34,019 bases of DNA from positions 1-34,019 of the forward strand of contig CANOBT010000053.1 in the NCBI GenBank assembly GCA_947564305.1, read 5' to 3'. Origin of the DNA: an uncultured Lachnospiraceae bacterium (GTDB lineage Bacteria; Bacillota_A; Clostridia; Lachnospirales; Lachnospiraceae). The position numbers were made by a program, and so were the translations under genes. Numbering within the stretch: the stretch's first letter is position 1; each line of letters begins with the position of its first letter. Below are positions 1 through 7,085 of this stretch, in pieces. A model generated the notes under the pieces. The model was given only the letters and a program-made list of their open reading frames with translations, was not told the DNA's origin and ran no database searches.

Positions 1-73
1 ATAACTTTAAGTGCCAGCTCTATTTTCTATGCCTGTTACCCTCTGAACAGTAACACCTCAGATTCCTTAATAA

Positions 74-1015
74 TTACAATCCCTGCCCTGAATCACCTAA
101 AGATGGTTCGAGAATCTTATAGTCTGCGTTTTCCTTGAAACGGCATATCTTGATTGGGAACGGCAGCGACTGATTGTTTTTATCTTCACATGCTATATCA
201 ATACCGATCTCCCGCAGTCCATAACAATCCGGCAGTGTCTTATGTTCGTCCCGAAGCTTCTGTATCACCTGGTTCAGCGGGATTGACATATCTGCATAAA
301 CCGGATACCAGAAAAATCCAGAAACACTTTTTTTATCACCTGGGAAAAAATGCTCTGGATGCTGTGACAGATAAGGGCGGTTCCATTCCATAACCTGTTC
401 ATAAACATCTTTTCCCGCAAATATCCCATATCCACGATATGCCCCGGTTTCCAGGATACCTCCGTCCGGCAGTACCAGGATTCCCGGATTTCCGATCAGC
501 ATTGGCTTCTTTATATCTGAATAGATCCATGAATAACATCCCATTTTCCATTTCCTCTCTTTCATTTGGTGCTTTGTCGATTCCTGTATCATCTGAAGCA
601 ATTGATTTAAGATACGTTTCCGGCGGTTCTGTATGGCTTTCCGGCTGCACCCGTAAAACTCTGCGGCAGCTTTTACCGTTATCTGCTCATAATACAAAAG
701 GATTATAAGCTGTGCGTCTTTCTCCGGCAGTCTCTTCAACATTTTTTGCAGGCTGTCCCTTTGGATATTCTGTAGGGCGGTCTCTTCCGTTTCATTCCAT
801 GCAGGGATATTTGTCTCGAAATATTGTCCATACTCTCTCAGTCTCTCCAGACTGCATACACTATATTTCTGGTCACGTTCTCTTTGGTATTTTTCCCTTC
901 TCCTGGACTGATACCATTCCAAATAGACTTCCCTTGTAACTTCTATTAATATGCCGCCTGCCATGCGCAGCACATAAACCTCCCGTTCTTTTGGCTTCTT
1001 CCCCCGCATGGTCAT
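74..1015 (-). CDS. sigma-70 region 4-like protein fused to a C-terminal 'MGCYS' domain
   Basis: The 313-residue product has two parts. Residues about 78-145 look like a sigma-factor region 4: acidic lead-in, LPEKDAQLIILLYYEQ, then a helix-turn-helix (AAAEFYGCSRKAIQNRRKRI). No region 2 is visible, so it is not a complete sigma factor. From residue 158 (MGCYSWIYSDIKKP) the sequence changes character to a domain I know as a separate small protein in Firmicutes mobile elements and phages. An in-frame ATG at 544, preceded by GAGG nine bases upstream, could start that part as its own 156-residue protein. The chosen start at 1015 follows GGGAGG by five bases and overlaps the stop of the upstream gene (ATGA-type coupling). 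The fusion is seen directly; any function in element gene control is inference. Confidence 0.75.
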   Translation of the reverse strand: MTMRGKKPKEREVYVLRMAGGILIEVTREVYLEWYQSRRREKYQRERDQKYSVCSLERLREYGQYFETNIPAWNETEETALQNIQRDSLQKMLKRLPEKDAQLIILLYYEQITVKAAAEFYGCSRKAIQNRRKRILNQLLQMIQESTKHQMKERKWKMGCYSWIYSDIKKPMLIGNPGILVLPDGGILETGAYRGYGIFAGKDVYEQVMEWNRPYLSQHPEHFFPGDKKSVSGFFWYPVYADMSIPLNQVIQKLRDEHKTLPDCYGLREIGIDIACEDKNNQSLPFPIKICRFKENADYKILEPSLGDSGQGL

Positions 1016-1734
1016 CCCATCCTCCCTGCAGTATGAATCCTTTCCTGTCCATACCTATTTTTATGTTGATCATACTGCGTATTACTTACGATCCTGCTAA
1101 TGTCGTTTTTCTGAAAATGCTGAGCTTCCGCCAGATACCTTTTCCTGATTGCCTGTATCGCATTAAAAATAAGGGACGATACATCTGTTCTGCTTATATT
1201 TTGTTCCCTGGCTATCTGGTCCTGCGTTTTCTCCTGGAAATAAAACGCCTGCAGCACTGCCTGCTGTTTCGTTGTCAGGACACGCATCATCTCCCCCAGC
1301 ATTTCCTGCCTGACCAAAGTTTCCAGCATGGATTCCCGTTTATCTTCTACGGCTTTCCATTCCTCTGATACAGGACTGTAAGAAATAGTCCTGCTCTGCT
1401 CTTTTCGATTCCTGTTTCCATCTATCCTGTCCTCTCCTTCCAGGATCAGGCGGATATACCATGGCTCTTTCTCAAAAAAAACCTTCGGCATACGCGCTCC
1501 GCTGTTACCGGACAGATACAGATAATCTCCGCACGAATGGAGTGGGAATACCGTGGTACGTCTGCACACCTGATAAAGTACATACCCGGTTGAATACACC
1601 GTGATCTGCGCATCCCGGCTCAGACGTTTGAAAATGACAGGCACACTGTCTTCTTTCAGGCATTTTGCCGTTGGTGTCTGTTCTCCCTGTTCCGGCTTTT
1701 CCACAATCCGCTGCAGCTGTGATAATGTCAGCAT
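1012..1734 (-). CDS. sigma-70 region 4-like DNA-binding protein
   Basis: The product is 240 residues. The start was set at MLTLSQLQ (1734) because AAAGGTGG lies eight bases upstream; the frame is open 20 codons further but without a ribosome site. Residues about 145-205 resemble a sigma region 4 (LTTKQQAVLQAFYFQEKTQD, then a helix-turn-helix QIAREQNISRTDVSSLIFNA). The first 100 residues are cysteine-poor, of mixed beta character, and not recognised. The gene is followed with a four-base overlap by another region-4 protein, so the two are probably co-translated. Such short sigma-like proteins are common on Firmicutes conjugative elements, where they control element genes; that role is inferred here. 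Confidence 0.75.
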   Translation of the reverse strand: MLTLSQLQRIVEKPEQGEQTPTAKCLKEDSVPVIFKRLSRDAQITVYSTGYVLYQVCRRTTVFPLHSCGDYLYLSGNSGARMPKVFFEKEPWYIRLILEGEDRIDGNRNRKEQSRTISYSPVSEEWKAVEDKRESMLETLVRQEMLGEMMRVLTTKQQAVLQAFYFQEKTQDQIAREQNISRTDVSSLIFNAIQAIRKRYLAEAQHFQKNDISRIVSNTQYDQHKNRYGQERIHTAGRMG

Positions 1735-1809
1735 AAATGACCACCTTTCTGCCCAAAGGCTGCGGGCGGCCTGTGAAGCCTGCTCAGCATACAAAAGTAT
1801 ACTGAATGG

Positions 1810-1854
1810 TTACACGACGGTATACTTTCTGTATGTACTCTCTCCATCGTGTAA
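1810..1854. repeat. inverted repeat, 11-bp arms, 23-nt loop
   Basis: TTACACGACGG at 1810-1820 pairs with CCATCGTGTAA at 1844-1854 (10 of 11 pairs). It lies upstream of the minus-strand sigma-like gene starting at 1734, so it may be an operator or a leader hairpin. The geometry matches the inverted repeat at 2011-2057. Confidence 0.6.
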
Positions 1855-2010
1855 ATAGGCAGCAAAAAACAGCTTCCAGCCCACCCGTTTTTTTAATGGT
1901 TCCAGAAACTCTGACTTGCTGCCCTTTTTCAAATGTTCCCTGTTTTGAATATCTGTGACTTGATATATCTTGAATTTGTTACAGTTTAACAGTAAGACGT
2001 GATATTTTCC

Positions 2011-2057
2011 TCAACAAATATGTAGAACTTCGCCGGAAAGCACACCATATTTGTTGA
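2011..2057. repeat. inverted repeat, 12-bp arms, 23-nt loop
   Basis: TCAACAAATATG at 2011-2022 pairs perfectly with CATATTTGTTGA at 2046-2057. It begins four bases past the stop of the xre gene (2061, minus strand). There is no clean U-run, so a simple terminator is not obvious; a binding site or structured RNA end is possible. The rest of the 1735-2060 gap shows no gene. Confidence 0.65.
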
Positions 2058-2060
2058 AAT

Positions 2061-2420
2061 TTAAGCTTCATACTGCTGAAGCGCCTCCACTAAGGTTTCG
2101 ATCGTCCGCATCACTACTTTCTGTTCCTTCTGGTTTAAATCCTGAAGCCGACATGTCATCTCCGAACCCTGCTCTTCTTTTTCTGATGTCAGAAGATTCA
2201 CCCCTAACAGCTCGTTAGCATCCAGATCCAATATCTGTACCAGCTTTATAAATATTTCAATGGACATGGCGGAATGCCCTCCTTCAATGCGGCTGACCGT
2301 ATTTGCGCTGATTCCGGCCATTTCCGCGACTATCTCCTGTGACATTCCCATCTCCATTCTTCGGTCCCGAATGCGGTTTCCTAAATTGATCAACTCTTGT
2401 GATATTGCACAATTTCCCAC
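2061..2420 (-). CDS. Xre-family helix-turn-helix regulator
   Basis: The start is the GTG at 2420, six bases after a perfect AGGAGG. This gives 119 residues (VGNCAISQELINLGNRIRDR...). An upstream ATG at 2504 would read through one of the palindromic repeats and lacks a ribosome site, so I reject it. Residues about 10-70 form a Cro/C1-type HTH: RRMEMGMSQEIVAEMAGISA followed by NTVSRIEGGHSAMSIEIFIK. The C-terminal 45 residues are charged and helical, perhaps for dimerisation. Three 25-bp palindromes lie immediately upstream, so autoregulation is likely. A role as switch of the element is inference. Confidence 0.88.
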   Translation of the reverse strand: MGNCAISQELINLGNRIRDRRMEMGMSQEIVAEMAGISANTVSRIEGGHSAMSIEIFIKLVQILDLDANELLGVNLLTSEKEEQGSEMTCRLQDLNQKEQKVVMRTIETLVEALQQYEA

Positions 2421-2452
2421 TGAACACCTCCTGCCGAATGATTCTGCTCCAT

Positions 2453-2622
2453 ACTTTGCGTCACTGTGACGTAAAGTTCTCTTCCTGATACCCTGCTCCG
2501 CCATGACGTAAATTGCTTATCTTGCACTTTGCGTCACTGTGACGCAAAGTTTGTCTCTGATACCACGCTCCACTATGGCGTGAATTCTTTATCCGGTACT
2601 TTACGCCACTGCGGCGTAAAGT
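2453..2622. repeat. three 25-bp palindromes in a 72-73 bp tandem repeat
   Basis: Palindromes lie at 2453-2477, 2526-2550 and 2598-2622, each with two 12-bp arms around a central T. The middle copy is perfect (arm ACTTTGCGTCAC). The outer copies have one unpaired position each. The third copy differs from the second at two paired positions in both arms (G/C to A/T and T/A to C/G), so the symmetry is preserved. The DNA between palindromes is also repeated in degenerate form (GCTCC..ATG.CGT.AATT). Position directly upstream of the xre ribosome site suggests operators containing its promoter. A partition or transfer site is an alternative. Confidence 0.85.
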
Positions 2623-2635
2623 TTCCTCCAGAGAC

Positions 2636-2663
2636 AGAAAAAACAGCCGGATGGTCAGCTGTT
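2636..2663 (-). terminator. Rho-independent terminator after the small membrane protein gene
   Basis: On the minus strand, AACAGC (2663-2658) pairs with GCTGTT (2647-2642) around a 10-nt loop and is followed by a run of T. It separates the repA/membrane-protein transcript from the xre promoter region. Confidence 0.6.
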
Positions 2664-2727
2664 CTTTTTGGAATCCTATTCAATTTTTACTTTCTCATCC
2701 TGCCAACATCGTTAAGCCTGTCTGTTC

Positions 2728-3075
2728 TTACCGTTTTCTACAGCCCATCCTTAACAGCCTGTTAATTCCCATCCCCATTACTCTCGCCAGACACACCGCC
2801 GCTGTCAGCAGCCGGAATGTAAGGATTACCACGCCTGTCACGCTTGCCATGACCAGATTTAAAAACAGAACCGACATAGCCCCACCGGTATCATATCCCT
2901 TTGGGATGACCAGGAAAAACAAGTGCCCCAGCCCTACAGGGATTCCCATCAAAAACCATAACATCAGGTAATTGCATTCCCCATTCTGCGTACATACAAG
3001 CCGGAAGAATGCCATTAAAAGTATCGTCATTACAATCGGTGCCGCCACGTTTTTCATAAAATCTTTTATCTTCAT
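2728..3075 (-). CDS. small membrane protein, DUF6050-like
   Basis: The start at 3075 (MKIKDFMKNVAAPIVMTI) follows GGAGG by five bases; upstream in-frame ATGs lie before or inside that site. The 115-residue product has three hydrophobic segments: about residues 11-27, 38-58 and 69-95. It resembles the DUF6050 family of short membrane proteins found beside replication and partition genes on Clostridia mobile elements; this is recognition by eye. The gene follows repA by about 50 bases and ends in a terminator, so it is probably the last gene of the partition/replication transcript. Function is unknown. Confidence 0.75.
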   Translation of the reverse strand: MKIKDFMKNVAAPIVMTILLMAFFRLVCTQNGECNYLMLWFLMGIPVGLGHLFFLVIPKGYDTGGAMSVLFLNLVMASVTGVVILTFRLLTAAVCLARVMGMGINRLLRMGCRKR

Positions 3076-3126
3076 ATTTTCCTCCATTTTCTTCATGCCT
3101 CGTTCTGGATTTACAGCCATTTTCTC

Positions 3127-4320
3127 TCAGACCCGCCCCTGGATAAATCTGTTTCCATGCAGGTCATGGTTTACTTCCGCCGTATAGTAATTGTTTACAG
3201 TCAATGTCGCGTTATAAAGTACTGTCAGCAGATAGGCTCTGATATTCCCGACCTTTTTGGTATTTGCTGTTAGGCAGGACATGATATACTCCATATGCCC
3301 CTGGTTCAATTTCATGAACCGGCTTTTTACGATTGCCGCAGGCTTATCTTCTCCTGCGATCCGTAAAACCGCGTCATCCGGCATCATCAGCACTTCGATC
3401 ATCAGCTCTATCAGTTCGTCTACCTCCTGCCTCCGGTGATACCGTTCATCCTCAAAGCAGCTATAAGAGATATTTTCCCGGATCACATCCCTGCAGGCTT
3501 CCATCCTGTCCATCACATCCACGCTTCCTTCATGGATAGATGGATAAGATGGGATAGGATGGATATCTTTCTGTATGGCTGATTCTGTCTCTTTTAAATC
3601 AGTATCACTATACTCATTCTTGTTAAACTCAGTATTATTAGATTTTGATTTTAACAATTCCTGAATTGTGATTTTCACCATCCCGGAATTTTGATTTTCA
3701 CAATTCAAGGATGGTGACTTTGGAAGTTCCTGATCTGTGATATCCACGATTCCTGAGTTGTGATTTTCATAATTCTGGTTTTGTGGTGTCTGGCAGTCTG
3801 AGATCTCCGTATTCTCCAATTTTGGATGAAGCTCTTCGCTGTCCCCATTTTCCAGGCTTGTGCTTTCCACAACTCCTGAATTTTGATTTTCACAATTCTG
3901 GATATCCGCATGGTCATCCTCTGATTCCTTTTCCGTGTCATCCGCTTCTGTCCGATGTATGATGAAGTTCTTTACATAAATAACATTTGGTTTTCCGAGT
4001 CCCATCCGTTTTTTTTCGATCAGCCCGATCCCTTTATCCGCATCCAGCTCTTTTAACAGCTTTACCGCTTTCTGAGTGCCGCAGTTCATCAGTTCTACAA
4101 TTTCATCTACTTTAAACACGATATAAACACGGTTTTCTTCATCCAGCCACCTGTTTTTGATGCTGAGGCTCATACGGTCCAGTAACAGACCGTATAAGAC
4201 TTTTGCTTCACAGGACAGTGACCGGAAACATTCTGCTGTGAATAACATTTTGGGAACCCGGTAAAATGAGTATTGCTCCGCTTCAATCCCTCTGAAAAAA
4301 TCAAACTGTATTTCCTGCAT
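3127..4320 (-). CDS. repA: RepA_N-family replication initiator
   Basis: The 397-residue product starts with the RepA_N-type winged-helix domain (about residues 1-120): FYRVPKMLFTAECFRSLSCE, AKVLYGLLLDRMSLSIKN, YIVFKVDEIVELMNCGTQKA. Residues about 130-240 are low-complexity and carry repeats such as ENQNSG(V/I/M)V at 23- and 41-residue intervals, encoded by a DNA repeat array. The C-terminal domain (about 270-397) matches the conserved tail of such initiators. The start overlaps the end of parB by 20 bases and has GGAGGG eight bases upstream. RepA_N proteins start theta replication of Firmicutes plasmids and some conjugative elements, usually from an origin inside the rep gene. Confidence 0.92.
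   Translation of the reverse strand: MQEIQFDFFRGIEAEQYSFYRVPKMLFTAECFRSLSCEAKVLYGLLLDRMSLSIKNRWLDEENRVYIVFKVDEIVELMNCGTQKAVKLLKELDADKGIGLIEKKRMGLGKPNVIYVKNFIIHRTEADDTEKESEDDHADIQNCENQNSGVVESTSLENGDSEELHPKLENTEISDCQTPQNQNYENHNSGIVDITDQELPKSPSLNCENQNSGMVKITIQELLKSKSNNTEFNKNEYSDTDLKETESAIQKDIHPIPSYPSIHEGSVDVMDRMEACRDVIRENISYSCFEDERYHRRQEVDELIELMIEVLMMPDDAVLRIAGEDKPAAIVKSRFMKLNQGHMEYIMSCLTANTKKVGNIRAYLLTVLYNATLTVNNYYTAEVNHDLHGNRFIQGRV
3640..3898. repeat. 23-bp-period palindromic repeats inside repA; candidate replication origin
   Basis: The consensus unit is a 21-bp near-palindrome with arms GAATTGTGA and TCACAATTC around TTT. Recognisable copies start at about 3640, 3663, 3686, 3709 (weak), 3732 and 3755, each 23 bp apart, and again at 3855 and 3878. 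The 23-bp step is not a multiple of three, so the unit is read in a shifting frame. The protein repeats only every 69 bp (23 residues). This argues for selection on DNA, as for iterons bound by the initiator. Origin function is inferred from the known location of origins in RepA_N plasmids. Confidence 0.75.
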
Positions 4321-5233
4321 CTTTCATTCCCTCCTTCTCCTGGTGGCCTTCTGTTTTTCTTCCGCTCTGCTTCCATTCTTCCAGAAGTATATAAATCGTC
4401 TCTTCAATCTGCTCCTTCGAGTATTCGACTGGAAAATAATTACGGATTTTCTTAGCGGAGATTGTCACATTTATGCTCTCTTTCCCTTTTTTCAACAGGA
4501 CCGCGTATACCTGTCCTGATGTTAATTCTCCGGCTTCGCTGTATCCCTTTAACTGGTCAGCCTGCGCTTTGCCTGGAAACATCCCGCTGTTTCCGATGGC
4601 CTCCGCTACCCATTCCTGCTCTTCTTTTTTCAGATAAGACAGCTTTTCGCCTGCCATGATCATGATTTTGTTTTCATCTACATAGTCAAGCAGTTCCTGG
4701 ATCAGTTCCGCCAGACGAATATACCGCTGTACTGTCCTTGCGCTGTCTCCGGCGGCTTCGCCAATCGCATCCGCTGTATTCTTATTTCCTCTGCTCCCCT
4801 GGTGGCTCATGGCTTCGAATTTCATCTTATAAGCCCTTGCTTTTTCACTCGGCAGGATATTCTCCCTCTGGATGTTCGTATCCACCATAATGATTGTTGA
4901 TTCGTCATCATCCAGCTTGCGGATGATAACGGGCATTTCCTCAATGCCCGCCAATTCACACGCCTTCCATCTTCGGTGCCCCGCTATGACTTCATACCCA
5001 CCTTCCGGATGCGGGCGGACGATTCCCGGCATCAGTACGCCGTTCTTTTTGATACTGTCCACCGTCTCCTGCATCTTTTCATCATCCTGCACCCGGAATG
5101 GATGGTTTTTAAAAGCGTGAAAACTGCTGATAGGAACCTTTGTAACCACTTCGCCTGACGCCTCCTGTTCACTGACGCCGAACAGATCGTTATAGGATGT
5201 CAGCTTGATCTTCTTTGCGCTATTCCCGCTCAT
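4301..5233 (-). CDS. parB: ParB-family partition protein
   Basis: The 310-residue protein has the ParB/Spo0J N-terminal domain: the segment HPFRVQDDEKMQETVDSIKK, then VLMPGIVRP, and AGHRRWKACELAGIEEMPVI with the GHRR nucleotide-binding motif at residues 85-88. NIQRENILPSEKARAYKMKF follows. A helix-turn-helix at about 152-175 (TADAIGEAAGDSARTVQRYI) completes the DNA-binding core. The start follows GGAGG by nine bases. Its first codons overlap the end of parA by 14 bases and its end overlaps repA by 20, so the three are translationally linked. It should load on a parS-like centromere and help ParA segregate the element. Confidence 0.94.
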   Translation of the reverse strand: MSGNSAKKIKLTSYNDLFGVSEQEASGEVVTKVPISSFHAFKNHPFRVQDDEKMQETVDSIKKNGVLMPGIVRPHPEGGYEVIAGHRRWKACELAGIEEMPVIIRKLDDDESTIIMVDTNIQRENILPSEKARAYKMKFEAMSHQGSRGNKNTADAIGEAAGDSARTVQRYIRLAELIQELLDYVDENKIMIMAGEKLSYLKKEEQEWVAEAIGNSGMFPGKAQADQLKGYSEAGELTSGQVYAVLLKKGKESINVTISAKKIRNYFPVEYSKEQIEETIYILLEEWKQSGRKTEGHQEKEGMKDAGNTV

Positions 5234-6008
5234 TTGAAAGCACCTCCTGTGTCAGAGAATGATATCCGTCTGCTACGATTCCTTTTGGATCATGGAGATA
5301 AATGCTCTTCCCCTCGGCTGTCGTCTCAGCAGCTCTTACGGACAATGGGATGCAATTCTTGAAAATATGTATGTGGTCTCCATATACTTCCCTGATCTGC
5401 TCAGAAATGTCTTTTGCGAAGTTCGTTCTCCGGTCTACCTTTGTCAACAGAATTCCCATAATATCAAGTGACGTATTTAGCTTTCTGCGTACCTGTCCGA
5501 TCGTCTTAATCAGCTGTTGTAATCCTTTGACCGGGAGGTAAGCCGCCTCAACAGGTATTAATACGCTGTCGGCGGCTACCAGCGCATTAATCGTGATCAT
5601 TCCTAATGATGGCATACAGTCTATCAGGATAAAATCGTATTTCCCCTTTAATTCCTCCAGATAATTCTGCATCACCATTTCCCGGCTCATGACATTAACA
5701 AGCGCTGTTTCCAAACCTGCCAGTTCGATATTGGCGGGGATAAAGTCTATCCCCTCCGCATGGTGGATGATTCCCTCGTCCGGTCCAATCTCTTCATCAT
5801 TGATTGTTTTTTCCATAAGCTTTACTAATGTTACAGCCAGTTCGTCCGGCTCCTGCACTCCCAAACTGATGGCCATGCTTCCCTGGGCATCCGCCTCCAC
5901 CAGAAGCACCCGTTTTCCTTCTCTCGCAAGACCAATCCCTAAGTTTACGCAGGTGGTAGTCTTACCGACTCCACCCTTTTGATTCGCAACCGCTATTATT
6001 TTGCACAT
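5220..6008 (-). CDS. parA: ParA-family partition ATPase
   Basis: The 262-residue product is a Soj/ParA-type ATPase. The deviant Walker A KGGVGKTT is at residues 11-18. The Walker B-like segment YDFILIDCMPSLGMITINAL and the GILLTKVDRRT strand follow. There is no N-terminal HTH, so this is the short (Soj-like) form without built-in autoregulation. The start overlaps the SymE-like gene by 13 bases, and GAGG lies upstream. With ParB it forms the segregation system of the element. Confidence 0.95.
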   Translation of the reverse strand: MCKIIAVANQKGGVGKTTTCVNLGIGLAREGKRVLLVEADAQGSMAISLGVQEPDELAVTLVKLMEKTINDEEIGPDEGIIHHAEGIDFIPANIELAGLETALVNVMSREMVMQNYLEELKGKYDFILIDCMPSLGMITINALVAADSVLIPVEAAYLPVKGLQQLIKTIGQVRRKLNTSLDIMGILLTKVDRRTNFAKDISEQIREVYGDHIHIFKNCIPLSVRAAETTAEGKSIYLHDPKGIVADGYHSLTQEVLSNERE

Positions 6009-6214
6009 ACCATTTCCTCACTTTCCATGTTTTTAATATCCGGTTTATTGGGACACCGTATAATCGTAATCGTGTCCCCGCTGCAGGTTACACTAATATG
6101 GTCCCCTATCGAAAATCCCAGATTGTCCAGCCATTTTCCCTGTAATAAAATCTGTGGGATTGATGAATAATTGTATCCCGATCCTTCATAAATTTTCAGC
6201 TTCCTTGCTTCCAT
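5996..6214 (-). CDS. SymE-like / SpoVT-AbrB-fold small protein
   Basis: I place the start at ATG 6214, five bases after GGAGG, giving 72 residues; an ATG directly before it (6217) is too close to the ribosome site, and the frame is open up to 6307. The core PQILLQGKWLDNLGFSIGDH followed by ISVTCSGDTITI matches the SymE toxin family (AbrB-like beta fold). SymE in Escherichia coli is an SOS-linked type I toxin. On Firmicutes elements such proteins are frequent, but toxicity is not shown. The gene lies at the head of parAB with overlaps on both sides, which suggests co-regulation rather than an isolated toxin. Confidence 0.7.
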   Translation of the reverse strand: MEARKLKIYEGSGYNYSSIPQILLQGKWLDNLGFSIGDHISVTCSGDTITIIRCPNKPDIKNMESEEMVCAK

Positions 6215-6383
6215 CATACCCTCCAATTCTTTCCACATCCGCATACATGCGATAATATTTATTCGTTCCTTTATTGGTATAGGCTTCTGACCTCCGAAGC
6301 ACTTCAACCTCTTTCTGGTGTTCCAGAAACTGCCAGAACCATTTCATATCCTGGATAGTTCCCTGTAATCTAATCTTCAGCAT
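6186..6383 (-). CDS. DUF3970-like small protein
   Basis: The 65-residue product starts MLKIRLQGTIQDMKWFWQFL and ends with a charged tail. The segment NKGTNKYYRMYADVERI resembles the C-terminal strand of the DUF3970 family of short alpha/beta proteins on Clostridia plasmids and phages. GGAGG lies six bases before the ATG. The start overlaps the previous gene by 14 bases, and the end overlaps the SymE-like start by about 29 bases. Function unknown. The tight packing supports translation of this frame over the longer competing frame. Confidence 0.7.
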   Translation of the reverse strand: MLKIRLQGTIQDMKWFWQFLEHQKEVEVLRRSEAYTNKGTNKYYRMYADVERIGGYDGSKEAENL

Positions 6384-6834
6384 ACATGTCCTCCCAATCT
6401 ATGTAACTACATTCATCCGGGTAACGGATTTTGACGGCTTCCCAAAAGTACCGGGCATACGCGCAGCAGAATAAATTTTCGACTGTGTACTGCTGACATT
6501 CCTCTATCTGAGCTTTCCCGCCCTTTTGAACTGGTACGCTGGGTGTTTCATTGCAGTACAGGTTAAAAGCCATGCGGACGATCTTCTCACTTCCACTGGT
6601 CTGCCATCCTTCCTGCAGGCACTCTGGTTTTACGCATCCGGATTCAAAATCGTAAATCTGCCCCGCATGCTCTCTTGTGTCTTCGTCAATTCCAAGACAG
6701 TAGACCAGGGCTTTGTGGTATACGTCCTTTTGTCTGCATTTGTGCAGGGAATCCATATAAAAGTTTCTGTGTTTCTGGTTTTTGAAAGTAATTGCCTGGG
6801 TATTTGCTGCCCCTATCGCTGTATTTACTGCCAT
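6370..6834 (-). CDS. DUF6075-like element protein
   Basis: The 154-residue soluble protein has no signal or membrane segment. It begins MAVNTAIGAANTQAITFKNQ and carries the blocks HRNFYMDSLHKCRQKDVYHK, ALVYCLGIDEDTREH and ENLFCCAYARYFWEAVK. This pattern is that of a conserved accessory protein (DUF6075-like) found on Lachnospiraceae conjugative elements. AAAGGAGGG lies before the ATG. It is the first gene of the minus-strand run that continues into the DUF3970-like, SymE-like, parA, parB and repA genes. Function unknown. Confidence 0.72.
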   Translation of the reverse strand: MAVNTAIGAANTQAITFKNQKHRNFYMDSLHKCRQKDVYHKALVYCLGIDEDTREHAGQIYDFESGCVKPECLQEGWQTSGSEKIVRMAFNLYCNETPSVPVQKGGKAQIEECQQYTVENLFCCAYARYFWEAVKIRYPDECSYIDWEDMYAED

Positions 6835-6846
6835 AATTGCCCTCCT

Positions 6847-7028
6847 TTATTTGATTTTTGGTAACAAAAAAGACACTCCCAAACCTATGGAAATGCCTTA
6901 CATATCATTTTTGCCAATCTCAATATGCTTACCTAGACGGATAGCGAATCAAGATATCTGATTTTATATTGCAGCGCTGCTTTTCAATCTATCTGGCAAT
7001 TTTGAGTCTGCCTTTTTCTGGTCAAAGA
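6847..7028. other. non-coding stretch at the probable edge of the mobile element
   Basis: No convincing gene. It should contain the promoter of the minus-strand operon beginning at 6834, but I see no clear -35/-10 pair. A 10-bp palindrome GCAGCGCTGC lies in the middle, at about 6973-6982. The known element genes end here and host-like gene remnants begin just to the right, so the element boundary may lie nearby. Confidence 0.4.
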
Positions 7029-7085
7029 AATAGGACTAAGCCTCAAACCCCTGTATTTGTAAGGTTTTTCTGGTTTAGTCCTATT
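7029..7085. repeat. 57-bp palindromic element inside a broken ABC gene
   Basis: Perfect 11-bp arms AATAGGACTAA (7029-7039) and TTAGTCCTATT (7075-7085) enclose 35 bases that contain a second, smaller symmetry (AAACC .. GGTTT). The element begins at the point where the ABC ATPase homology stops. It may be a transposon footprint, a recombinase site or a miniature element. Confidence 0.65.

Noticed and set aside
2421..2504. N-terminal extension of the Xre protein from ATG 2504
   Set aside because: It reads through a palindrome and skips a perfect AGGAGG-GTG start at 2420.
2529..2765. Plus-strand frame of 78 codons with repeated LRHC.(A/V)KF peptides
   Set aside because: The peptide repetition is only the translation of the palindromic DNA repeats, and the frame then runs antisense into the membrane-protein gene; no ribosome site.
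3640..3898. CRISPR array
   Set aside because: Units abut at a 23-bp step without unique spacers and lie inside a coding gene.
6215..6307. Longer SymE-like protein starting at 6307
   Set aside because: The extra residues overlap the DUF3970-like gene in another frame and show no family similarity; a good ribosome site precedes 6214.
6835..7085. tRNA gene as integration target of the element
   Set aside because: I looked for a cloverleaf and TTC-type T-loop near the element edge and found none.
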